From Telopea speciosissima (taxonomy: Eukaryota > Streptophyta > Magnoliopsida > Proteales > Proteaceae), in assembly GCF_018873765.1 (NCBI RefSeq), contig NC_057924.1, positions 6,200,001 to 6,264,000 of the forward strand: a DNA stretch of 64,000 bases, read 5' to 3'. Shown here piece by piece: positions 55,728 through 64,000 of the stretch. A program made the position numbers and the translations under genes. The notes below the pieces were generated by a model. It was not told the origin of the DNA. It did no database searches and was given only the letters and a program-made list of their open reading frames with translations. Each line of letters opens with the position of its first letter. The stretch's first letter is position 1.

Positions 55728-55885
55728 AGGAAAAGTTTTCATACACGATCGTGTAAACCGTGTATTTGAGAGGGTGGGAGTTTCAAGGCATTAATTAATG
55801 GGTGGGAATTTATGATTTTTCCAACTCTTTGTGAGAGACCCCCTCACATACACGGTTTACACGACTGTATATGAAACCTTTCCCC
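55728..55885. mobile_element. Mutator-type fold-back MITE, 158 bp
   Basis: Left AGGAAAAGTTTTCATACACG and GTGTAAACCGTGTATTTGAG; right CTCACATACACGGTTTACAC and CATATGAAACC-like TATATGAAACCTTTCCCC. Flanked by identical TATAAGTTT at 55719-55727 and 55886-55894. Confidence 0.87.
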
Positions 55886-55894
55886 TATAAGTTT

Positions 55895-56576
55895 CTAGTT
55901 TGTTTACACCAAAAGTAAATGATTGGCACCCTTGATTTACGAAATTGTTAGGCTGTGTTTGATTGGAAGGAAAATGGAACTAAAATAAAATAAAAGAATT
56001 TCTAACTTAAAAGCTTACTAAATATAGTAGTTAGATTTTTCTTCTCCTTTTGGTATTTTTTATTTTTAAATTTTTTTTTTGCATGAATGAAAAATATATT
56101 CAATGAAACAAAAGAAATTTCTCCCCAAAAAAAAAAAGGGAGAAAGAACATGTAATTAAGAAAGAAAGAAGAAAATTAGGAGAAAACTCCACCACTAAAA
56201 CAACAATTTATCCCTATAACCGAACGACTGAAAGGGAAAACTGAAGAGGTTACAAAGGACAACCACAACTGAAGAACTGCAAAAAGTTCAAACCAAAAAC
56301 CCACAACAGCCTAACTGTTCCTTTCGATAATTACTTGGTTTTGAATAGGAAAAAAGAGTTAAGTAATTTATTTGAAAGTTACCAATGAAAAAAAAATTAG
56401 TTGAAAGTTAGGATATTTCAGGGTTTTCTTCCACATCACTATGCTTAGTGTAGTATATTGTTTCGCTATTTGTCAAATGATGTGATAGAAGACCAGGCAA
56501 GCATATCATTGGTACAGTTTCAGCTTTAAAATGATAAGAGAAAGTAGCTAACACTATCCAAAAAAAAAAAAAGTCA
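55895..56576. other. Gene-free stretch
   Basis: AT-rich, with A-runs; nothing recognised. Confidence 0.4.
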
Positions 56577-56585
56577 TTTTGTATT

Positions 56586-56737
56586 GAGAAAATTACAAAA
56601 AAAAACCCTTGTAATTTGAAAAAATTATACTGATCCTCCTCAAAATTACATTCACCTCCCCTTTGGAGGGGTAGACAATTTTGAGGGGTATCGGTGTAAC
56701 TTTTTCAAACTACAGGGGTGATAAACGCAATTTTCCC
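56586..56737. mobile_element. Mutator-type fold-back MITE, 152 bp, Pack-MULE-like ends
   Basis: Flanked by identical TTTTGTATT at 56577-56585 and 56738-56746. The ends (inverted right end GGGAAAATTGCGTTTATCAC then CCCTGTAGTTTGAAAAAG) share the layout GGGAAA...ACCCCTG.(A/G)GTTTG with the 2-kb Pack-MULE. The interior has CCTCAAAATT inverted pairs. Confidence 0.85.
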
Positions 56738-56746
56738 TTTTGTATT

Positions 56747-57451
56747 TTATATTCATCTCGTTTGATGATATTTTGGCAGTTTTACTAAAACTTTGAATCA
56801 AAGTTTGAGCAACTTTCATTTCTTACTTTGGACAAAAATTTGACCACTGAGATGTATGTGGGATCCTCTATCACGTGGACTAACTCATATACTGCCAAAT
56901 GACAATAATGAAACATTATACTTCACCAGGCATAGTGACACCTAGAAAGACTCAATATTTCATAAGATTTTTATTACTTATATGATTATTATTACAAGTC
57001 TCTATTTTCTTTTTCATGTTGATTTCATTTATCTTTCATGTATCCTAACAAAGTCATAGGAAAAAAAATCAATGGCTCTTCTCAAGTAAGTATATCCGAA
57101 TCTCCAAATGCATTTCATATCTAATTTTAGAAAAAATAGTTTAACTCATTTTATCCTTTGCGTATGCCTGATGTGTTAATGAAGATTCAAGAACAATTAG
57201 TGTAATTAAAGAATTTTCCAACTTGGATGTGTGATACTTAACCACCCCCTCCCCCCACCCTCACCCCCCCAAAAAAAAATCTGGATGTGTGAGAGGTCCA
57301 ACATATTGAAAAATTAATGATATTGGAGTGAATCATGATTGGTCATATCATTTTGAAAATTTTAGATACCTTTTTAAAAATAATTCCAACAATAGTTGGA
57401 TATCATGATATTATTTACATAAAGATTCCTCCTAACTGAAATGTTTAGTAT
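56747..57451. other. Gene-free stretch
   Basis: A C-rich run near 57243-57269; otherwise nothing recognised. Confidence 0.4.
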
Positions 57452-57461
57452 TATATCAATA

Positions 57462-57597
57462 GGAGAATGTTCTCTGTGCCGCAACGTAGGCTACGCCTAG
57501 GCACATGGGCTTGCCACTTAGGGGGGCAGGGTGGTCATTGTGCCCACCCACATGTGCCTGGGCGCAACCTTCGTTGCGACACAGAGAACAATGCCCC
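57462..57597. mobile_element. Mutator-type fold-back MITE, 136 bp
   Basis: GTTCTCTGTGCCGCAACG and CGTTGCGACACAGAGAAC arms; flanked by identical TATATCAATA at 57452-57461 and 57598-57607. Core GGGCAGGGTGGTCATTGTGC. Confidence 0.88.
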
Positions 57598-57607
57598 TAT
57601 ATCAATA

Positions 57608-58967
57608 TAGCTAATCTAACTTTGTTTTAACTTTTATTTGATGTTTCATTAACACAACAAATCCAGGAAGGGTGTGCAGTCCATAGTACATGTCTTCTCA
57701 CAAAGACCAACATTCTCTCTCTCTCTCTCTCTCTCTCTCCCTCTTCATTAATCATGTGAGTCCCTTTACATATGAACCGTAATGCATTCCCTTCCTTTCA
57801 CCCACTGACTTAATGTGTAAGATGCCAATATACCCTAACAGTGTATCTATTCCTTCACCCCATAAATAATTTGAAAGTTGAAATTTTTTAGTAGTAGTTA
57901 TCATTATCATACCATCTCTTCATCGATCCCTTCATCTTAGAGGAGAAGCAATCTCATTTGAGGAAATATTTATATTAACAAGAAAGTCTAAATCTCTTTA
58001 TTGGTAGAAAAGATTCCCAATGGATTATATATGATTATGTTTCCTAGAATGAGGTGATCACTTGGTCAATGAAGTGTTATCTTCCAACTCACAATAATTC
58101 AGAATCAATAATCGAACACACACATGACCTGTAGCTTAGTTGTGATTATTACAACTTAGTGATGCTCATTCAAGCAAATCAACATCTACTTGGCCTACCA
58201 AACAATCATCAAGACATAATCCTCTAAACACAATCGTTTTCAGAAGAGATAGATGCATCATCCCCTGCACTAGTCCCCTAGTTATGAGGGTCCTGCTTCC
58301 ATTGTCACTTAGTTTCACTTCCCACTTCATGTACTTCAATCTCTTTTCCTCCACTTATTCAATGTGGTTTGAGTGATAAGAAATCCCTTTTTGACTCCAA
58401 TATTTGTAATGAGTAATGATCTCTATATTTACGAGGATTAAATTTTCCGGTAAAAAGCAAAAAAGTTACACATAAAGTTTGGATCGAGATTCCTCGAGCC
58501 ACGGTGAAGGTGGAATTCTCTCTCCGATGGCCATCATTGGTGTGAGATGGGAATAGGGAAACATTGAAAAGTATTTTTGATATTCAACACATTTTGGGGG
58601 ATGGGGGAGGGGGGGGGGGGAAAGGGAGTGAGTATTGATGACCTTAGATGCTTGGGTGTTTCCTTCACCATGGATGAAGGAAAGTTTTGATTATATTCCC
58701 TTGATGGTGGTTTTTCTTCAGCTATGATGAAGGAGGTAATCCTTAGTAAGATTGGATGAGTGTCATAAATGACGAAGAGACATTTTGGACCTTCGACTAA
58801 GTAAAAGAAGTAATAATGGAGGTCAAATCGTAGGTTTTCCTTTTTCCTATGGTGGAAGATGTAGACACAAGAACTTCTAAGGATGCTAAAAACAAAATGG
58901 GAATAGTAAACAACAATCATACAACGCAAGGCTTTACATGATTTGACAAAATTTAACTACATTCATG
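57608..58967. other. Gene-free stretch with CT microsatellite
   Basis: (CT)n at about 57714-57739 and a G-run near 58608-58620. The long minus-strand frame at 58534-58929 has no recognisable domain. Confidence 0.45.
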
Positions 58968-59415
58968 GTGAGATGAGACCTGCTTCACTATCAATGGAGA
59001 ATAGAGTTACAATTTTTCGTCCTTACGTCTCTCTGATCATATTATAAAGAATAAATTCGTTACAATTCATAGCAACGTTCTATAGATACACTTTACCAAA
59101 ATGCAAGCAATAGAATACAAGACATCGTACCCCTGTACCCCTAATAGAGGAGAACTTCCTCTTGCCCCCTTGTCAAATCAGAAATTCCTTTAGAGTGAGA
59201 TGAGACCTGTTTCACTATCAATAAAGAATAGGGTTATAATTATCTATCCTTACGTCTCTCTGATCATATTATAAAGAATAAACTCATTACAATTCATAGC
59301 AGCGTTCAATAGATACACTCTATCGAAATGCAAGCAATGGAATACAAGACATAGTATCCCTAACAGAGTAGAACTTTCTCTTTTTCCCTTCCCAAACCAG
59401 AAATTCCTTTAGTAA
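58968..59415. repeat. 227-bp tandem duplication
   Basis: GTGAGATGAGACCTG, CTTACGTCTCTCTGATCATA then TTATAAAGAATAAA, ATGCAAGCAATGGAATACAA-like and CAGAAATTCCTTTAG occur in the same order in both units (starts 58968 and 59195), with roughly 10 per cent divergence. Non-coding. Confidence 0.85.
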
Positions 59416-60119
59416 AGGAAAAAAAATTCAGATTTGGGAAAGGGGATGAAAAGAAGAGAAAAGAATGAGGGACGAAGACGATGGACTAAAGTTGAAAATA
59501 ATGGGGCCGATCTGTCATGTCATACTCGTAACATGTGCTGTAAGCTTCAGACATGTATGAAGAGGTTCACTTCTTAAGAGTTATCAATCACATGAGTGTC
59601 TTATTAAGTTTAACTATTCAACCTTTTTATTGAAAAAGTAATGCAGATACAGAGAGAGAGAGAAACATATATAGGCCAATACAGAATAAAAACAAACCAA
59701 AGTGATAAAGCCAAGCACCGAATATACTCCTCTTTTATTATTAATTTGGAACTTGAGCATCTGAGATAGGATACAATTTGACAACTAGTGAAGGCCATTG
59801 TTTAACCATCTTCTTGACTTGTAATGCTCAATCACTCTTTCATCCCCAGAAAAAATGGTAAAGTTTTCTTCCACTCATAGAAGAGGGTTCATCCACCATC
59901 GATCTTAAGGTTCACAAACTCTTTTTAGGGTTTTAGTATATTCTAAAATACCTATTTCTATCTTCTCCTGCCCCTCGGTGAATGACTCATTCGTTGTGGA
60001 TAGAGGGAAACTCGGGCTTAAAAATAAACCCTGATATGAAACCTCAAAATCTTATTAAATCTTTTTTATGTGGGGTAAATATGTTACTAAATTCTATCTT
60101 TACACATAAGCAGGGAAAA
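59416..60119. other. Gene-free stretch
   Basis: No exon or RNA gene recognised; a short GA tract near 59651. Confidence 0.4.
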
Positions 60120-60290
60120 CTAAGAATAGGGTTTAAAAACCCAAAATCGAGATCTGATTCGGTCCAATCGATTGATCAGGATCTGTGAGGAATCAGTACG
60201 AATCGACTCAAATATGCCCAAACTCTAGTTTTTGGAAAAGGAACAGGTCAAACCAGCCGATTCAATCCTGATTTTTGAAACCCTGATTAA
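60120..60290. repeat. GATCTGATTCGG-type degenerate repeat
   Basis: ATCGAGATCTGATTCGGTCC, GATCAGGATCTG and CCGATTCAATCCTGATTTTT words; same class as 48080-48240. Confidence 0.5.
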
Positions 60291-60506
60291 GAGAAGTGTT
60301 ATCATAATGGACAATAGTGATATTTCTAGTTTTTATTTTTTGTTTTTTTAATTCTTTAATTTGATAGAGGATAAGAAAGGGACCAGCCTGGTTCAAGTGC
60401 AATGGAAAGCAAAAGCCTTAGAGAAGAAAATGACAACCAACAGAGAAATATGGAGAGATACTGAGCTCACAACAACCATCAAATTATAACTTTGACATTA
60501 ATTAAT

Positions 60507-60675
60507 GGGAAGTAGTTCTCTGTCCGGGAGTGTGATCTATGCCAGCACTCCCATGTGTCTATCTCTCTCCTCTTCAAAACAAGGGGGTAAATGTGTCTTT
60601 TCATATGGAGAGGAGAGAGATAGACTCATAGGAGTGCTGGCATAGGCCACACTCCTGGACAGTGAACTTTCTACC
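60507..60675. mobile_element. Fold-back MITE, 169 bp
   Basis: Left GTTCTCTGTCCGGGAGTG and CTATGCCAGCACTCCCATG, right CATAGGAGTGCTGGCATAG and CACTCCTGGACAGTGAAC, with CTATCTCTCTCCTC and GAGGAGAGAGATAG inner arms. Flanks TTAATTAAT (60498-60506) and TTAATTAGT (60676-60684), eight of nine. Reference copy for the partial ones at 5875 and 14388. Confidence 0.8.
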
Positions 60676-60684
60676 TTAATTAGT

Positions 60685-61009
60685 TTAAGGAAATCCAAGT
60701 GACTTTCACAACCAACAGTTAATTGACTGCTGATTTATTAAATTTGGAGAAAGTATTCCTCAGCAAGATTGGAATTAGGGCAGCTTTAACAGATATTAGT
60801 AACCAATAAGGCAAAGATTTCATGAATGTCCCAAATATCTATAATCTAAAAAATTAAAAGAGGACCCAAATTTTATAGATGGGTAGACTCCAATGTCGGT
60901 TATCTACGTGTCAAATTTCAATTCAAAAGAAACTCATCATGTGATAAAATAAATCTATAAAAAGCTAGAGACTATGTGAAGATGCATGGATATATGTGGA
61001 CAATAGAAA
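60685..61009. other. Gene-free stretch
   Basis: Nothing recognised. Confidence 0.4.
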
Positions 61010-61195
61010 TATTTCCGATTTAAACGGTTCAATTTGGTTTAAATAAATGGTTTCAGTTTAGTTTTGATTTCACAAACTAGAACCTTTTAATAAACAGTTA
61101 GGTTTCGATTTCTATCAATTACACTCTGAACCGAATCAAATTGAATCGTTTAAACCAAAACTGCACCGTTAAATTGAACTTGAAACCATGTAATT
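61010..61195. repeat. Degenerate GGTTTAAACC-type inverted repeat
   Basis: TTTAAACGGTTCAATTTGG at the left pairs loosely with AATCGTTTAAACC and TTAAATTGAACTTG at the right; the interior has repeated GGTTTCAGTTTAG-like words. Confidence 0.5.
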
Positions 61196-61726
61196 GAAAA
61201 TCTAGAGACGACTATGTAGAGTATTTGATTGAGCTTGAGTCTACAATTTGACATGTGACTAATTCATAAGATGTACAACTAATCTAATGGTCAATTGAAC
61301 AAACCCAATTATCCAATGAATCACATTTGAATGGGTCAGGTTAAATGAATTTTCCTCTTATATAATGGAAATACTTTATAGTAATTAAACTTCTTTAAAT
61401 GGAATCCTTTTAGATAATAGTAAGCTTGAATCTGTTCTAGTGTTTCATGTTTGATTTATTGAACTGTTCTGGGTCCCCAAGCCTTTATGTTTCACATGTC
61501 TCCTTTAAATGGACATATAAAAAGTCCATCAGGACCTTGTACCTCCAGTCCCCTTAAATGGAAACTGAAGACTTACTTTGGAACTCTATTGCTCCAAATC
61601 CACATTTTGTTTGTCCAAAAATCTAGGGTTTTCAAATGGCAAATAGTACTATAACAATATAAATGCAAAAAAAGAAAAAGAAAAAGAAAAAGTTGGACTA
61701 GTCAACTCATAATTGAGAGGTTACAA

Positions 61727-61762
<36 letters not shown>

Positions 61763-62373
61763 ATGAAAGTGTAATCACACAAATCACACATCAATCCCAA
61801 AAGATTAACCGAACTTTTGGGACTGTGGAATGACGAATATACACAACACACACCACAGTTACAATACTATTTGAAGAACATTTAAAATAGGAAAAACCCC
61901 ATTCCTATCTCCATCAAAATAATTGCAATAGAAGTACTACACCACACCACACAACACAAGTGACCACTTTGTTAACCAAATTATAAGTTCCTAGAAGTCC
62001 CAAAACCCTAAATTAATACAAGTATTTTACTCTCTAAACATAATGGAAACAGAGTAATTAACCCTATCTCTTCCACTGAGATCTTTTATCCTTTTTCTCT
62101 TACCAGTACGATCGAACCCTCTTCATATACTGTTCTCACGTGAAAACCTTATCCGTACAATACTGACTCTTACTTCATTTGGGTCTCAAAATTCTAATCA
62201 GATAACCTACTAAGATTTGGTTGTTTAGGAACTAAAAGAAAAGGACCACACGAACAACTAAGTAGTTGTACAATGCATGAGTTTCTTTTCCGGCGATCAA
62301 TAATACTTCAACCATGATTTTCCGGCCGGCGACGAGGCCGGCCAGCTTTCGCATGTTTAAGTTCTAACCTTAA
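61196..62373. other. DVL gene 3' flank, no further gene
   Basis: A T-run at about 61730-61760 followed by TGATGAAAGTGTAATCACAC; otherwise AT-rich DNA. CCGGCCGGCGACGAGGCCGG near 62322-62341 is a GC-rich partial palindrome just past the DVL stop, probably in its 3' UTR. Confidence 0.4.
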
Positions 62374-62550
62374 TTAATATTCTCCATACTTTTGCCAGCA
62401 AAGTAACATCACTACACATCTCCTGAGAATGTAGAACCGAGCCCTTTGCTCCTTTGCCTTGGCAAGACATCTCTTCTTCAAGCTTGAATTCTCTTCTGAG
62501 CTTTGCTCCTTCTTCATCACCTCTTGTCTTGCAGTGTTCTTGGAGGACAT
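62374..62550 (-). CDS. DVL: DVL/ROTUNDIFOLIA-like (RTFL) small peptide
   Basis: A 58-codon intronless frame from ATG at 62550 to TAA at 62374-62376. The N-terminal half (MSSKNTARQEVMKKEQSSEE) is charged and unlike other proteins. The C-terminal part KEQRARFYILRRCVVMLLCW is the RTF domain that defines the DVL/RTFL family of plant-specific peptides, which sit at the plasma membrane and limit polar cell proliferation when over-expressed. Conserved features present are the KEQRAR(F/L)Y start, the RRCV core and the CW pair. The upstream in-frame region is GA-rich leader. An ATG at 62559-62557 is followed at once by a stop and could be a minimal upstream frame. Short length makes such genes easy to miss, but the motif match is strong. 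Confidence 0.88.
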   Translation of the reverse strand: MSSKNTARQEVMKKEQSSEENSSLKKRCLAKAKEQRARFYILRRCVVMLLCWQKYGEY

Positions 62551-62625
62551 GTCTCACATCTTGAAGGAGAGAAGAGAGAGAACTGAGATGGGCTTAATGG
62601 GAGCTTCAGTTGGTAAGACCTGAAC

Positions 62626-62657
<32 letters not shown>
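62626..62657. repeat. (GA)n tract upstream of the DVL frame
   Basis: About 15 GA units, 76 bases 5' of the DVL start, so on the coding strand it is a CT-rich leader or promoter tract. GGGCTTAATGG and GAGATGGGCTT phrases recur around it (62589, 62664, 62767), a local imperfect repetition. Confidence 0.75.
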
Positions 62658-62661
<4 letters not shown>

Positions 62662-62819
62662 GAAATGGGCTTAATGGAAGCAACAGAGGAAGTTTAATAA
62701 TCTTGACTCTTGAGGGGTAGGGAAGACCTGAACTCGGCCAGGAAGAAGAGAAGTGAAGAGAATTGAGATGGGCTTCATGAGAGAGCTTGAGAGGAAGTTT
62801 AATAATCTAAAGGGGGGTG

Positions 62820-63552
62820 GGGGCCTTATTGGTAGAGATTAGAATTAACCATCATGGTGGGCTTGTCATGGGCCCACAAAGTTCTCTTACAAATTGGCTA
62901 TTTTCTTGTGGTGGGTTCAATTAGGGGGTTGTGTGGAAGTGAAGACTACGGAGTCATGACTCATGACAGTCTATTGGGAGTTTTCTCAATCCAGTGTTTG
63001 TCTTTTACCAAAGTAACCTTTTGACATGTTCTCAATAAATGAGACCCACCACCAATGAAGTTTATAGCCACATATTTTGGTGAAAGGAATCCTAAAGAAA
63101 ATATCTAACTAATGAACAAATCCAAATTTTTTAGAGATTATGATCCAATATAATTTAATTTTTGGTAATTTAGATATTAAAAATAATAATGAATAGTGGA
63201 AATCATAATTTGCAAAGCAAGTATATATATCAAAATAGTTTAGAAGTTTTACAATAAATTATTGAAACATACATATCTAATCAAAATAGTTTAAAAGTTT
63301 TACAATAAATTATTGAAACATACAAATTCATACATGGAAAAAGTAACACCATAGTGCAATTTCTCTCTCATATGATTTTTTATATTATTATTTTCTTTCT
63401 CTTGTTCTAAATAAGTGAACCACATGTGGTGATACTTTTTCAAGACAACCATTGATGTGGCATTGTGGGCGTGCATATTCCTCCACACACTGACGTCATG
63501 GGGAACACTCTTCCTTATGATATAAAATGTATATTCATGTTTATAATTTTAC
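62820..63552. other. Gene-free stretch 5' of the DVL gene
   Basis: AT-rich; TTTAGAAGTTTTACAATAAA then TTATTGAAACATACA occurs twice (63239 and 63290), a 51-bp period duplication. No gene recognised. Confidence 0.5.
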
Positions 63553-63733
63553 GGGAAAGAGAATGCTATTTGGGCACGTACAATGTGCTTCGTTGCGCCC
63601 AGACACAAGGGTGCGCAAAATGATTGCTGCACCCCTAAGATTTTCTACTTTTTCATGGGGGTGCGGCGGTCATTTCGTGCATCCATGTGGTCGGAGGAGC
63701 AGTACATCACACGTGCCCAAGTACCATTCTTTC
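63553..63733. mobile_element. Fold-back MITE
   Basis: GGGAAAGAGAATGCTATTTG then GGCACGTAC on the left pairs with CACGTGCCCAAGTACCATTC then TTTCTCC. Core GGTGCGGCGGTCATTTCGTGC. A convincing target duplication was not seen at these edges. Confidence 0.65.
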
Positions 63734-64000
63734 TCCTTACTTTTATATTAAAATAATAAAGATGAATATAAAATACAAAAGAAAAGGTTGAGTATACCAT
63801 AAGCTAGCACCCTCTCTATCTCTCTCTCTCTCTCTCCCCCTCTTTAAAATGACTCCTTTACCCCTCATAGGGTAAGGAATATTCTAGTTATCCAATACTT
63901 AGATTGGCCAAATTATCTCTCCAAATGAGAGAAATAGCTTCCCATTAGTTTTAGTACATGGAAATATGGAATGCTATATTGTGCTGCTTACATACGAATT
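63734..64000. other. Window end, no feature except CT tract
   Basis: A (CT)n tract at about 63811-63842; otherwise AT-rich DNA. Confidence 0.4.

Noticed and set aside
58534-58929. 131-codon minus-strand frame
   Set aside because: No recognisable domain, proline run comes from a G-run on the plus strand, and no leader or signal supports a gene.

Overview
The window is nuclear DNA from a flowering plant. It has intron-containing genes with GT..AG junctions, AT-rich intergenic DNA, many CT/GA microsatellites, SINE and LINE remnants, and plant-only gene families (plastid starch synthase III, S40/DUF584, CASP-like, DVL/RTFL peptide). The gene content and composition do not look like a grass. I cannot name the species. 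An early-diverging eudicot or magnoliid is a guess from the general look of the repeats.

Six genes look intact or are confidently recognised. (1) The last six exons of a starch synthase III gene (959-5289, +) run in from outside the window. (2) A single-exon S40/DUF584 senescence-regulator gene lies at 11282-11851 (+). (3) A single-exon small subunit of heterodimeric geranylgeranyl diphosphate synthase lies at 15889-16812 (-). (4) A complete 11-exon Golgi beta-1,3-galactosyltransferase gene (DUF4094 + GT31) lies at 38222-46360 (+). (5) A 3-exon CASP-like membrane protein gene lies at 48366-49089 (+). (6) A 58-codon DVL/ROTUNDIFOLIA-like peptide gene lies at 62374-62550 (-). These genes are unrelated in pathway and form no cluster; the order looks like ordinary plant gene scatter.

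The rest, well over two thirds of the window, is accessory DNA dominated by small fold-back (hairpin) transposons. For about thirteen of them I can read both ends and a flanking direct repeat of 9-10 bp, which is the signature of Mutator-type (MULE) MITEs. They fall into several arm families. Many share a short internal word close to GGCGGTCATT, although their arms differ. They are clustered and nested at 17160-18035 and 35100-36440.

The most striking object is a 2,015-bp element at 19670-21684. It has about 175-bp terminal inverted repeats and a 9-bp target duplication with one mismatch. It lacks a recognisable transposase and carries an intron-free copy of the 60S ribosomal protein L29 gene. 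That reading frame runs on into the element's own palindromic sub-terminal DNA. It fits a Pack-MULE (a gene-capturing Mutator element).

Other repeats are tRNA-type SINEs (several with the conserved plant SINE 3' end), LINE 3' fragments with RNase H domains (one split by a fold-back element), LTR-like scraps, and several classes of word-like degenerate repeats (GGGTCGGG, CCAAACCGAA, GATACCGATAT and GATTCNGATT types). No tRNA, rRNA or CRISPR features were found.
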